Positions 48,540 through 57,931 are shown, counted from the first letter of the stretch. The stretch: 64,000 nucleotides of DNA from Demequina sp. NBRC 110056 (GCF_002090155.1 NZ_BBRM01000007.1:62001-126000); one strand, 5' to 3'. Program-made: numbers and translations. The notes: generated by a model from the sequence alone, not told the origin.

Positions 48540-49396
48540 CCACTCCACTTCTCGAAGGGCGAGACCTCAAGGTCTCGTATCCCGTGCGTGGCTTCCGCAG
48601 GAAGCCGATCGAGATCGTCCACGGGGTCGATTTCTCCGTCGCCCCAGGCGAGACTCTTGGCATCGTCGGCGAATCCGGCTCGGGCAAGACGACCATCGGA
48701 CGCGCCATCCTCGGGCTCGCGCTCGTGACCGGCGGCTCCGTCACCTTCGATGGTCGGGACATCAGCCACCTCGGGGGCGCAGCACGGCGTGCGCTTGCCA
48801 AGGACATTCAGGTCGTCTTCCAGGACCCTTACAGCTCCCTCAACCCGTCGCTGACGATCGGTGCGACGCTCGCGGAGCCACTGATCGTCCAGGGCTGGAG
48901 CAAGGAGGCCGCGACCAAGCGGGTTCTGGAGCTTCTCGACCGCGTCGGTCTTCCCAAGAACGCTGCGGCGCGCTTGCCGCGCGAGTTCTCCGGTGGACAG
49001 CGCCAGCGCGTCGCGATCGCCCGTGCGCTCGCCCCCGAGCCTCGACTCATCGTCTGCGACGAGCCGGTGTCGGCTCTCGACCTCTCGACGCAGGCGAAGG
49101 TCATGGAGCTTCTGCTCGATATCCAGCGAGACATGGGCGTCGCCTACCTGTTCGTCTCGCACGACCTTGCGGTGGTGCGGCACATCTCTCACCGCGTCGG
49201 CGTCGTCTACGACGGCGAGATCGTCGAGCAGGGGCCCGTGCGCGAGGTGACCGAGCAGCCGGAGCATCCCTATACGCAACGGCTGTTGCTTGCGGCCCCG
49301 ATCGCGGACCCGCTCCTTCAGGAGAAGCGGCGCGCGGAGCGCGCGCGCCTGCGCCAAGTGCAGCACAACCAGGACGTGCAGGCCGGCGCGGCGTAG
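48536..49396 (+). CDS. ABC transporter ATPase, DppF-like
   Basis: A 286-residue ATPase. Walker A is GESGSGKT (about residues 41-48), the Q-loop VVFQDPYSSLNPSLT, signature EFSGGQRQRVAIARAL, Walker B RLIVCDEPVSALD and switch His FVSHDLAVV. The C-terminal oligopeptide-transport extension (EQPEHPYTQRLLLAAPIADP) marks the OppF/DppF type. It completes the transporter as the second ATPase. The ATG overlaps the previous stop; the MFS gene begins 2 bases after its own stop, so all five genes appear to form one operon. Confidence 0.93.
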   Translation: MTTPLLEGRDLKVSYPVRGFRRKPIEIVHGVDFSVAPGETLGIVGESGSGKTTIGRAILGLALVTGGSVTFDGRDISHLGGAARRALAKDIQVVFQDPYSSLNPSLTIGATLAEPLIVQGWSKEAATKRVLELLDRVGLPKNAAARLPREFSGGQRQRVAIARALAPEPRLIVCDEPVSALDLSTQAKVMELLLDIQRDMGVAYLFVSHDLAVVRHISHRVGVVYDGEIVEQGPVREVTEQPEHPYTQRLLLAAPIADPLLQEKRRAERARLRQVQHNQDVQAGAA

Positions 49397-49398
49397 GG

Positions 49399-50703
49399 AT
49401 GAGCGCGATCGGCGCGGGAGAACCCGGCAGACTCGTCGGTCCAGAGCTCCTCCCGGAGGTCGGCGGTGAGGGCCCGCGCCTGGCCTCTCGGGATCGGCTG
49501 TCCCGCCGGGAGGTGATCCTTGTGGTACTCGCCACGTTCGGCACCGGCATGGCGCTCATCACCCCGTTGGTCTTCACCCTGCCACTTCTCGTCGCAGCGA
49601 TCGATCCGAGTCGGACGCACCTGGTCGGTGTCGTCGTCGGTGTCGGCGCCGCGTTCTCTGTTCTCGCAGCACCCCTTGCTGGATCGCTGTCTGACTCGTC
49701 ACGACTGCGATGGGGCCGTCGCCGTCCCTTCGCTGTCATCGGCGCCCTCATCGGAATCGTGTCGATCCCGTTGATGGCCCTCGCGCCCAACCTGGCAATG
49801 TTGACCGGGGGATGGGTTCTCTCGAGCATCGGTTGGGGCACGGCGGGCGCGTCGGTGATGAACCTGGTGGCAGATCGCGCCGCCCCCCAGCAGCGCGGGC
49901 GGGTCTCGGGCGTCAGCGCGGCAGCGATGCAGATCGCGGCTGTCGCGGGCGTGATGCTCGCGAACACGGCGGGCAGCAACACCGCGCTGATGGTGGTGCT
50001 CCCCGCGCTGGGAGGGCTCCTGGGCGTGGGGGCCTTCATGTGCGTGTCGGATCCGACCTCGGTGGGCGCCATCGCCCTCACCTGGCGACGGCTGTTCGCG
50101 AGCTTCGTGTTCTCGCCGCGACAGTATCCGGACTTTGCTTGGCTCTGGCTCGGTCGGTTCGTCTTCTTCTCAGCGATCTCGCTCACCACGGCGTACACCA
50201 CGCTCTTCTACGCGCAGCGGCTGGAGATCGAACTCACGAGCATTGCGAGCATCGTCGCCGTGACGAGCGGCGTTGGCGTCATCGCGGCCGCCGCTGGAGC
50301 TCCGCTCGGTGGCCTCCTCGCCGACAAGTGGGGCCGAAAGCCTCTCATCGGCTCAGCCATCGCGATGTTCTCGGCCGGGTCGCTCGTGCTCGCCGGTGCG
50401 CATTCGCTCGAGGCGATCGTGGTTGGTTCGCTGATCAATCAACTGGGTCTCGCGGCAGCCGGCGCCGCCATGCAGGCATTGCTCCTCGACGTCCTGCCAA
50501 ACGGTGGTGCTGAGGCGGGGCGCTACCTCGGAGTCGCCGCGTTCTCGCAGAAGCTTCCGCAGGCCGGCGCGCCGCTCGTCGCTGCTGGCCTCCTCTCCGT
50601 CCAAGGAGGCGAGAGTGGGTACGGGACGCTGTTTGTCGCAGCGGCCGTTCTCGCCGTTCTCGGCGGCGCGTGCATGGTCTTCAAGGTCAGGGTTCACGCC
50701 TGA
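49399..50703 (+). CDS. MFS transporter, possible glycoside symporter
   Basis: A 434-residue MFS protein with about 12 helices. Loop 2-3 contains SLSDSSRLRWGRRRPFAVIGALIG, the D-x-(T/S)-R-x-R-x-G-R-R-R-P pattern seen in sucrose/maltose-type and other GPH-like sugar transporters, and GGLLADKWGRKPLIG is the second-half A motif. The first about 35 residues are polar. It is transcribed with the ABC transporter genes and precedes GH1, so it may carry the same glycoside, a product sugar or glucuronate. No better substrate evidence exists. The ATG is 2 bases after the ATPase stop. Confidence 0.85.
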   Translation: MSAIGAGEPGRLVGPELLPEVGGEGPRLASRDRLSRREVILVVLATFGTGMALITPLVFTLPLLVAAIDPSRTHLVGVVVGVGAAFSVLAAPLAGSLSDSSRLRWGRRRPFAVIGALIGIVSIPLMALAPNLAMLTGGWVLSSIGWGTAGASVMNLVADRAAPQQRGRVSGVSAAAMQIAAVAGVMLANTAGSNTALMVVLPALGGLLGVGAFMCVSDPTSVGAIALTWRRLFASFVFSPRQYPDFAWLWLGRFVFFSAISLTTAYTTLFYAQRLEIELTSIASIVAVTSGVGVIAAAAGAPLGGLLADKWGRKPLIGSAIAMFSAGSLVLAGAHSLEAIVVGSLINQLGLAAAGAAMQALLLDVLPNGGAEAGRYLGVAAFSQKLPQAGAPLVAAGLLSVQGGESGYGTLFVAAAVLAVLGGACMVFKVRVHA

Positions 50704-51024
50704 CGGCTGCGAGGAGGGGCGCCGTCTCAGCGCGAGCGCAAGCGTGAGGATTCGGGCGACTGGCGGGCCGCCGCGGGCCTCAGCGGGGCCTCCTTCCGCC
50801 TCTTTTGGCAACCGATTGACAAGTGTCGGGTCCAGTGATTGAATCGACGTGGCTTTCCACCCCGCGGGCGCGACCATACGGCCGCTTTCTGCCGGGGGTG
50901 GGTTCCACGACCTGCGGTGCGCTGCGGCAGTCGCGTCCAATGCCGGACTGGGGCTTCGGGCGCACGCGGCAACCACCGTCCGATCGAACCGATGTGCGCT
51001 GGAGCGCACCGACAGGGAGTCACG
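50704..51024 (+). promoter_or_regulatory. GH1 promoter region with LacI-type operator
   Basis: This 321-base gap has no gene. An operator, TTGGCAACC-GATTGACAA, lies at 50805-50822 (perfect left arm, 7 of 9 right). Its right end includes -35 TTGACA (50816-50821), followed after 17 bases by TTGAAT (50839-50844). The rest (about 50845-51024) is leader with AGGGAG at 51014 just before the GH1 ATG; I see nothing else. Confidence 0.7.
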
Positions 51025-52257
51025 ATGTCAGCGGTCTTTCCTCCTCAGTTCCTCTGGGGTGCCTCGACGGCGCCTCACCAGATCGAGGGCAACAACGTCA
51101 ACAGCGACTTCTGGGCAAACGAAGGACGCCACCCCGGGATGGAGCGCAGCGGCGATGCGTGCGACAGCTACCATCGGTTCGCCGAGGACATGCAACTGCT
51201 TGCCGAAGCCGGCTTCAATAGCTACCGCTTCGGAATCGAGTGGGCTCGTATCGAGCCGGTGCGAGGCACCTTCTCAAATGCTGAGCTGGCGCACTACAGG
51301 CGGATGATCGACACCGCTAAGGAGCTAGGGCTCGAACCGGTGGTCACGCTCCAGCACTTCACGACACCCCGGTGGTTCGCGGAGGATGGTGGCTGGCTCG
51401 CAGCGGACGCGCCGGAGGTCTTCGGCGCATACGTCGAACGGGCGTGCTCAATCCTCGGTGACGTGAACTGGGTCGCCACGATCAACGAGCCGAACATGCT
51501 GGCCATGATGGCTTCGATGGCCCAGCTCATGGCATCGGCGCAGGCTTCGGATTGGCAGAGCCCCACAGTCGAGCGAACCGCGGAGAACGACGAGGAGGCT
51601 GCCCCGTCGCGCCCGTCCGTGCTGCCGGATCCGGATCCCGAGATTGGCCGCCGGCTCATCGCCGCACATGAGGTAGCACGAGACGCCGTGCGCCGCCTCA
51701 CCTCGGCGAAGGTGGGTTGGACCGTAGCGAACGGCGCCTTGGTGGCGCGGCCCGGATGCGACGACGTGTTGGAGCGTGTTCAGCACGTGCGTGAGGACAT
51801 GTACCTGGAAGCGTCACGAGGCGACGACTTCGTTGGCGTCCAGTCCTACTCGAGCCAATGGGTGGGCCCTGACGGCGTCGAGCCGCACCCTCCGCACCCC
51901 GACAACACCCTCGTCAACACGGCGTACCGCCCAGACGCACTCTCGATCGCCGTGCGCCACACCGCAGCGGTGACAGGCGGTACCCCGATTCTCGTGACCG
52001 AGAACGGGATCGCTGTCAGCGATGATCGGCGCCGCATCGCGTACACGTCCGAGGCACTCGAGGGCCTCGCTGAGACGATGCGCGACGGCGTCGACGTGCG
52101 TGGCTACCTTCACTGGTCGCTCCTCGACAACTTCGAGTGGGGCCACTGGGAGCCTACGTTTGGACTCATTGCCGTGGACCGCGAGACGTTTGTGCGTACG
52201 CCAAAGCCGAGCCTGGAGTGGCTTGGCCAGGTAGCGCGCACCGGCCAGGTCGGCTGA
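51025..52257 (+). CDS. Glycoside hydrolase family 1 (beta-glycosidase)
   Basis: A 410-residue GH1 enzyme. The acid/base Glu is E155 in ATINEPNML and the nucleophile is E326 in PILVTENGIA. FLWGASTAPHQIEGNNVNSDFW binds the glycone at subsite -1. The protein is shorter than most GH1 beta-glucosidases (about 440-480), and a Glu/Asp/Pro-rich insert lies near 180-210. No signal peptide, so it acts on imported substrates. AGGGAG precedes the ATG at 51025. The next gene begins one base after the stop. Beta-glucosidase, -galactosidase and -fucosidase activities are all possible. Confidence 0.9.
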   Translation: MSAVFPPQFLWGASTAPHQIEGNNVNSDFWANEGRHPGMERSGDACDSYHRFAEDMQLLAEAGFNSYRFGIEWARIEPVRGTFSNAELAHYRRMIDTAKELGLEPVVTLQHFTTPRWFAEDGGWLAADAPEVFGAYVERACSILGDVNWVATINEPNMLAMMASMAQLMASAQASDWQSPTVERTAENDEEAAPSRPSVLPDPDPEIGRRLIAAHEVARDAVRRLTSAKVGWTVANGALVARPGCDDVLERVQHVREDMYLEASRGDDFVGVQSYSSQWVGPDGVEPHPPHPDNTLVNTAYRPDALSIAVRHTAAVTGGTPILVTENGIAVSDDRRRIAYTSEALEGLAETMRDGVDVRGYLHWSLLDNFEWGHWEPTFGLIAVDRETFVRTPKPSLEWLGQVARTGQVG

Positions 52258-52258
52258 C

Positions 52259-55200
52259 GTGGCCAGCACGCTACCGTTCCCGGTTGAGGCGTTCGTGCCC
52301 GTGAAGCGGGAGCCTATGCACTCCGTCCGGCGTGAGGGCTCGGTGAGTCTGGATGGCGCGTGGGACTTTCAGCTCCTCAGCCACCCAGCACAGGAATGGG
52401 GCGAGTGGGGCACGACCGAAGTGCCGAGCCTGTGGACCATGCAGCAGCCGGCGGATCCGCCCCACTACACCAACGTCCCCATGCCCTTCGATGAGGTGCC
52501 CCCCACTGTGCCGGAGCGCAATCCGACGGGGCTCTACCGCCGGAGCTTCCGCGCAGAGCGCCGCGATGGCCGTCGACTGATCCTGCAGGTCGGTGGTGCG
52601 GAGAGTGTGCTCCACGCCTTGGTGAACGGAAACCTCGTAGGCTCAAGCACCGACTCTCACCTCGCAGCCGAGTTCGACATCACGGACGCGCTTGTCGACG
52701 GCTTGAACGAGCTCGTGCTCGTCGTCGTCAAGTTCAGCGCGGAGAGCTACCTCGAGGACCAGGACCACTGGTGGCACGGCGGCATCAGCCGTTCTGTCTC
52801 GCTGATCGACGTCCCCGAGGTGCGGCTGGCCGACGTCGACATCACAGCCGACTGGGATCACACGACGGCGCGTGGCAGCCTCTCGGTCAGGGTTGCCACG
52901 CACGGATTGGCGCACCTCCGCGAAAGCGGCTGGGAAGTTGAGGTCGAGGCGCTCGACGAGAGCGCCGTCGTACCGGTCGCTGCGCGGCAGGACGCGCAGA
53001 CGCTGCCGCGTGGAGTTGATGACCGCTCTGTGCGCCCTGAACCGCGGTTCCCCCCCGACATGATGGACATCCTCAGCATCTACGCCGCTGGCGGTGAGGT
53101 GCCCGAGTCCGCCATGCCGATGATTCGCGCCTTCGGGCAGACGGCGCAGCATGACGCCAAGGCGGGTGAGGCTGCCTATCATCGCGCAGACGTGCAGGTT
53201 CAGCCGTGGACTGCCGAGACGCCGCACCTCGAGCGTGTCGACGTGCGCCTGCGAGCGCCATCCGGAGTCGTCGTCGACACGGCCACCTACCGTGTGGGCT
53301 TCCGACGGGTCGAGGTCGTGGGCCGCGACCTTCTGGTCAACGGCCGACGTCCGTGGATCCAGGGCGTCAACCGGCACGACTTCGATCCGCGTACCGGGCG
53401 CGTCTGCACCCGCGAGAGCATGCTTGCCGAGCTCACCTTGATGAAGCGCCATCACATCAACGCGGTCAGGACATCGCACTACCCGAACGACCCTGTGTTC
53501 CTTGACCTGTGTGACGAGATCGGCATGTACGTCGTTGACGAGGCCGATATCGAGGGCCACGCATTCGCCGGTCAGATCGCAGACGACCCGCGCTACCTCA
53601 CGCGCATGATTGACCGGTTCTCACGGATGCTCATTCGCGATCGGAACCACCCGTCAGTCATCACGTGGTCCCTCGGCAACGAGACCGGCCATGGCGTTGC
53701 GCACGACACGATGGCCGCGTGGTCGCGCGCTGTCGATGCAACGCGACCCGTGCAGTACGAGGGTGGAATCTCCATGGACTGGCATGCGAACCATGGCTCG
53801 ACCGACATCGTGTGTCCGATGTATCCGTCGTTCCCATCCCTTGAGCTTTGGGCGGCCGATCCTCGTGCGGATCGGCCGATGATCCTGTGCGAGTACGCCT
53901 ACTCTCAGGGGAATTCGACCGGCGGCCTCAGCCGCTATTGGGACCTCTTCGAGTCGCAGCCGGGCCTCCAGGGAGGATTCATCTGGGAGTGGCGCGATCA
54001 CTCGCTCGACCCCGACGGCGACGGCCGCTACCGCTATGGAGGCGACTTCGGCGACGTGCCGAATGACGGAGCAGTGTTGAACAACGGCATCGTCCTTCCC
54101 GACCTCACGCCCAAGCCCGCGCTGCTCGAGGCAGCTGGAATCTTCAGCCCGCTTCGGCTCGAGTCGTCGGCGCGTGAAATCCTCACTGGCACAGTGACGG
54201 TGCGCAATCGTGGGACTTTCCTGCCGTTGTCGTCGTACTGTGCCGAGGTCACCGTCGAGACGAGGTCAGGTTCAGTCGCGACCGTCCCTCTCGAACTACC
54301 CCCGGTCGACCCCGGTGAGACAGGCCTCGTGGAGCTGCCCGAGTCGGTGCGGGACGCCTTGGGTGGGGCCGATGCGCTTGCACTGTCCGTGCGACTCGTC
54401 ACCAAGGAGGACTCGCTCTGGGCGCCGGCGGGGACGGCGCTCGCCGCCAACCAGGTGCTACTCGACCTGTCGCCACAGGTGTTGCCCACGGACGCAGCTG
54501 GGGTGCCGGACCTCGTCGACGGCGCGCTCGTCCATCCCTTGCTCCGCAGCTCGCCCGAGCTCTGCCTGTGGAGGGCTCTCACGGAGAACGAGCGCTCCTT
54601 CTCGATGGATCGGCGCTTCGTGCGCACCGGATTCCACGAGTTGACGTTGTCCGAGACGGATGTTCGCACCGATGCCGATGCGGTGATTGTCACCAAGACC
54701 TACCTCACTGCTTGGAATGAGCCCGTGACGCATGAGCGGCGCGTGCTGCAGGTCGGGGACGGGGACTACGTCCTCACGGAGCGCGTGGCCCTTCCCGAGG
54801 GTCAGACAGACGGTGTCCGCGTCGGCATCGAGTTCGAGCTCATCGAGGGCTTCGAGGAGGTGGAGTTCGTCGGGCTCGGTCCATGGGAGAACTACCCGGA
54901 CCGCGAAGCGTCCGCTCTCCTCGGATCCTGGCAGGTTGCTATCGACGAGTTCGCACCGCCGTACATCGTCCCGCAGGAGTCCGGCAGCCGTGGCGGCGTG
55001 CTGGAAGCGCGCATCTCCGGGTCCGCGGGCACGGTGGGGACGCAGCATGCGCAGGCCCTGCACCTCAACGTCGCGCGACGAACCATCGCTGACCTTGAGG
55101 CGCACGACCACTGGTGGGAAGTGCCGACTCGCGACACAGCGATCGTTCACCTCGACATCGCGCAGCGCGGCGTAGGAACCTCTCGCCTCGGTCCCGACGC

Positions 55201-55270
55201 CGATCCGGCCACCCGCCTCGACAAGGACAGCTACGCCTGGACCTGGCGTCTCCAGCTCGGTACACGCTGA
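52259..55270 (+). CDS. Beta-galactosidase-type glycoside hydrolase family 2 (LacZ-like)
   Basis: A 1003-residue intracellular GH2 protein with the five-domain LacZ plan: sugar-binding jelly roll (about 25-185), immunoglobulin-like domain (185-348), TIM barrel (349-620), linker domain and a C-terminal Bgal_small_N-type beta-sandwich (about 760-1000). Acid/base E475 is in WSLGNETGHG and the nucleophile E545 is in ILCEYAYSQGN. The immunoglobulin-like domain holds an insert of about 60 residues (roughly 245-305) not typical of LacZ, which could shape specificity. GTG start one base after GH1. Activity on beta-galactosides is likely; the insert leaves room for others. Confidence 0.9.
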   Translation: MASTLPFPVEAFVPVKREPMHSVRREGSVSLDGAWDFQLLSHPAQEWGEWGTTEVPSLWTMQQPADPPHYTNVPMPFDEVPPTVPERNPTGLYRRSFRAERRDGRRLILQVGGAESVLHALVNGNLVGSSTDSHLAAEFDITDALVDGLNELVLVVVKFSAESYLEDQDHWWHGGISRSVSLIDVPEVRLADVDITADWDHTTARGSLSVRVATHGLAHLRESGWEVEVEALDESAVVPVAARQDAQTLPRGVDDRSVRPEPRFPPDMMDILSIYAAGGEVPESAMPMIRAFGQTAQHDAKAGEAAYHRADVQVQPWTAETPHLERVDVRLRAPSGVVVDTATYRVGFRRVEVVGRDLLVNGRRPWIQGVNRHDFDPRTGRVCTRESMLAELTLMKRHHINAVRTSHYPNDPVFLDLCDEIGMYVVDEADIEGHAFAGQIADDPRYLTRMIDRFSRMLIRDRNHPSVITWSLGNETGHGVAHDTMAAWSRAVDATRPVQYEGGISMDWHANHGSTDIVCPMYPSFPSLELWAADPRADRPMILCEYAYSQGNSTGGLSRYWDLFESQPGLQGGFIWEWRDHSLDPDGDGRYRYGGDFGDVPNDGAVLNNGIVLPDLTPKPALLEAAGIFSPLRLESSAREILTGTVTVRNRGTFLPLSSYCAEVTVETRSGSVATVPLELPPVDPGETGLVELPESVRDALGGADALALSVRLVTKEDSLWAPAGTALAANQVLLDLSPQVLPTDAAGVPDLVDGALVHPLLRSSPELCLWRALTENERSFSMDRRFVRTGFHELTLSETDVRTDADAVIVTKTYLTAWNEPVTHERRVLQVGDGDYVLTERVALPEGQTDGVRVGIEFELIEGFEEVEFVGLGPWENYPDREASALLGSWQVAIDEFAPPYIVPQESGSRGGVLEARISGSAGTVGTQHAQALHLNVARRTIADLEAHDHWWEVPTRDTAIVHLDIAQRGVGTSRLGPDADPATRLDKDSYAWTWRLQLGTR

Positions 55271-55299
55271 ACGGCGTACTCTCAACGATAAGGAGCAGC

Positions 55300-57102
55300 A
55301 TGCTCAAGCCAGTAGCCACCGCCACCCGTGAGGCCATCAAACTCGATGGGCTCTGGGATTTCGACATCGCACGCGCAGACGTCGAACGACCCTGGACCGG
55401 CCCGCTCAGTTCAGGGCTCGAGGCAGCAGTGCCCGCGAGCTACAACGACCAGTTCATCGACCCCACCATTCGGGACCACGTGGGATGGGTGTGGTACCAG
55501 CGGGACGTTCGGGTCCCGCGGGGCTGGGATGGAGAGCGCATCCTCATACGTGTCGACGCCGCTACCCACGAAGGTGCCGTCTACGTGGACGACGACTTCG
55601 TCGGCGGCCACGTGGGCGGATACCTGCCATTCGCTGTCGACGTCACGGACAAGGTGGAGGCGGGCGGCACGTTTCGACTCACGATCGGCGTCAACAACGA
55701 GCTCACCAACGAGACCATTCCGCCCGGCACCGTGTCGGTCGACATGCTTGGCAGGCGCAAGCAGACGTACCTCCACGACTTCTACAACTACGCGGGACTT
55801 GCGCGTTCCGTCTGGCTTGTGAGCCTTCCGCAGGTCAGCATCACGGACGTCACCGTCACGACTGACGTCGTCGACGGCGAGGGCCGAGTGGAGTACCGCG
55901 TGGACACGAGCGGTGACGCTGCAGTCCGCGTTCGCATCGTCGATGCGGATGGCGCCGACGTGGGCGCCGCGACTGGCGCCGAGGGCGTGGTCGTCATCGA
56001 CGACGTCAACCTGTGGCAGCCCGGAGCGGCGTATCTCTACACCCTGCAGGTGGAGGCAGTGGTGGGCGACTCTGTCGTTGACGCCTATCCCCAGACCTTC
56101 GGTGTGCGCACCGTAGAGGTGCGAGGGAGCGAGTTCCTCATCAATGGCGAGCCGTTCTACTTCACCGGCTTCGGCAAGCACGAGGACACCGCAATCCGCG
56201 GCAAGGGCCACGACGACGCGTACCTCGTTCATGACTTCCAGCTGCTCGACTGGATCGGCGCGAACTCCTTCCGCACCTCGCACTACCCGTACGCGGAGGA
56301 AGTCATCGACTTCGCCGATAGGCATGGCATCGTCGTGATTGACGAGACGGCGGCGGTGGGACTGAATCTTGGGGTCGCCTCTGGTCTCACCGGAGAGCCC
56401 AATCGACCGACGTTCTCCGCCGAGACCTGCAACGACGTCACGCAGGCCGCGCACGCGCAGCACATCCGCGAGCTGGTTGGTCGCGACAAGAACCATCCGT
56501 CGGTCGTGATGTGGTGCATCGCGAACGAGCCGGCCTCGAACGAGGACGGCGCGCTCGAGTACTTCGAGCCTCTCGTCGAGCTCACGCGTAGCCTCGACCC
56601 GACGCGACCGGTCTGCTACGCCGCAGTGATGTTCGCGCAGCCGGACAACGATCGCATCGCACAGCTCTTCGATGTTCTCTGCCTCAACCGCTACTACGGC
56701 TGGTATGTCGCGGTGGGTGATCTACAGCTCGCCGAGGTCTACCTGGCCGGGGAGATGGGCAAGTGGGCGGAGAAGTATGACAAGCCGATGATGATGACCG
56801 AGTACGGTGCTGACACGTTGGCTGGTGTCAATTCTGTGTGGGAGGCTCCATGGTCCGAGGAGTATCAGCGCGCGTATCTTGAGATGAACCATCGGGTCTT
56901 CGACAGCATCCCGCAGTTCGTCGGCGAGCAGATCTGGAACTTCGCGGACTTCCAGACCTCGAATGGCATCCACCGCGTGGATGGCAACAAGAAGGGCGTC
57001 TTCACCCGCGACCGCCGACCCAAGGCTGTTGCGCACGACCTCCGGCGACGGTGGTCTGGCCTGGGAGGGGCGAAGCCTTCGCGAGCAGAGCCAACATCGT
57101 AG
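55300..57102 (+). CDS. uidA: Beta-glucuronidase, GH2
   Basis: A 600-residue GH2 enzyme that releases D-glucuronate from beta-glucuronides. Acid/base E410 is in WCIANEPAS, the nucleophile E501 in MMMTEYGADT, and the glucuronate-carboxylate motif Asn563-x-Lys565 in DGNKKGVFTRDRRPK, which separates glucuronidases from galactosidases. LNRYYGWYVAVGDL also matches UidA. The N-terminus fits E. coli GusA from LDGLWDF. No signal peptide. AAGGAG lies 5 bases before the ATG at 55300, and the sequence GCGTACTCTC (55274) before it recurs upstream of the esterase. It supplies glucuronate to UxaC. Confidence 0.95.
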   Translation: MLKPVATATREAIKLDGLWDFDIARADVERPWTGPLSSGLEAAVPASYNDQFIDPTIRDHVGWVWYQRDVRVPRGWDGERILIRVDAATHEGAVYVDDDFVGGHVGGYLPFAVDVTDKVEAGGTFRLTIGVNNELTNETIPPGTVSVDMLGRRKQTYLHDFYNYAGLARSVWLVSLPQVSITDVTVTTDVVDGEGRVEYRVDTSGDAAVRVRIVDADGADVGAATGAEGVVVIDDVNLWQPGAAYLYTLQVEAVVGDSVVDAYPQTFGVRTVEVRGSEFLINGEPFYFTGFGKHEDTAIRGKGHDDAYLVHDFQLLDWIGANSFRTSHYPYAEEVIDFADRHGIVVIDETAAVGLNLGVASGLTGEPNRPTFSAETCNDVTQAAHAQHIRELVGRDKNHPSVVMWCIANEPASNEDGALEYFEPLVELTRSLDPTRPVCYAAVMFAQPDNDRIAQLFDVLCLNRYYGWYVAVGDLQLAEVYLAGEMGKWAEKYDKPMMMTEYGADTLAGVNSVWEAPWSEEYQRAYLEMNHRVFDSIPQFVGEQIWNFADFQTSNGIHRVDGNKKGVFTRDRRPKAVAHDLRRRWSGLGGAKPSRAEPTS

Positions 57103-57188
57103 GGCTGGCGGAGCCCTGGCTGCGGCGAACGCCGTGGCGAGGCCACCGTCGCTCGGGTCTGACGTGCGCTCGGTGAGATGATCACCAC

Positions 57189-57845
57189 ATGATTGCTGGC
57201 ACTGGCCTTGCGCAATTGCGCACAAGCGGGGGGCATCACGGCTCGGATCCGCGGCGCCGAAGCGTGATGGACCGCCTCCTTGAGCTGTTCGTGGAGGAGG
57301 GCTTCTCCACATTGACGACGGAGGAGATGTGCCGGAGACTGCGCTGCTCCAAGTCGACCCTCTACCTGGTCGCAGGGAGTCGCGAGCAGATCGTGATCGC
57401 TATCGTGCGTCACTTCTACGCGCGGATGAGCGCACGCATCCGTGAGGCAGTCGAGGCGGAACCCGATCGGGCGCGGAGGCTGGCTCGATACTTGGTCGCG
57501 GTAGGTGAGGCGGTTGACGGCACCTCGATCGCGTTCTTCGTTGACCTGGTGAGCTATGCGCCAGTCGCAAGCGCTCACGCTGAAGGACAGCGGGACGCCG
57601 CTGCCTACGTCGAGGAGCTCGTGCACGACGCAGTTGGGTCCGGCGCGATACGCATCGTGGACGCCACCCTCGTCGCGCAAGTCCTCGCGAACCTCATCGC
57701 GGGGGTGCAGGTGGGCGACATCGGCAAGGGCGCGCGGCGCACTCCAGTCGAGGTGCTTGCCGATCTCGGCGACTTACTGCTGGCCGGACTCGCCCCAGAC
57801 ACCCCAGAACGGTCGGCTGGCCAGAGTGCTGACGCGGCCCGGTAG
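57189..57845 (+). CDS. TetR-family transcriptional regulator
   Basis: A 218-residue regulator. The DNA-binding helices lie in SVMDRLLELFVEEGFSTLTTEEMCRRLRCSKSTLYLVAGSREQIVIAIV (about residues 26-74); the rest is a helical ligand domain. The ATG at 57189 gives a 25-residue lead before the first helix, and a perfect 14-bp palindrome (57209-57222) falls in this lead; a start at GTG/ATG 57264-57267 cannot be excluded. Just after its stop there is a repeat-rich region that looks like its operator, upstream of the esterase, so it probably controls that gene and possibly uidA. Confidence 0.85.
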   Translation: MIAGTGLAQLRTSGGHHGSDPRRRSVMDRLLELFVEEGFSTLTTEEMCRRLRCSKSTLYLVAGSREQIVIAIVRHFYARMSARIREAVEAEPDRARRLARYLVAVGEAVDGTSIAFFVDLVSYAPVASAHAEGQRDAAAYVEELVHDAVGSGAIRIVDATLVAQVLANLIAGVQVGDIGKGARRTPVEVLADLGDLLLAGLAPDTPERSAGQSADAAR

Positions 57846-57884
57846 TACGATTTATAGTACGATCATATCGTTCAGCGTACTCTC
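57843..57884 (+). promoter_or_regulatory. Candidate TetR operator and promoter of the esterase gene
   Basis: TAGTACGAT occurs twice (57843, 57855). ACGATCATATCGT (57859-57871) is a palindrome, and AGTACG/CGTACT (57844, 57876) form outer arms. TATAGT (57853-57858), with CTGACG 17 bases upstream, is a good promoter that overlaps these elements. GCGTACTCTC (57875-57884) is also found 17 bases before uidA. Confidence 0.5.
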
Positions 57885-57931
57885 GGCGAAGCGACCAGGG
57901 AGGGCGCCCATCTGATGGAGGCGAGCACACC

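Noticed and set aside
44156-49396. Dipeptide transporter (dpp) function for the ABC genes
   Set aside because: The family name suggests peptides, but all neighbours and the shared LacI operator point to glycosides. I kept the family and left the substrate open.
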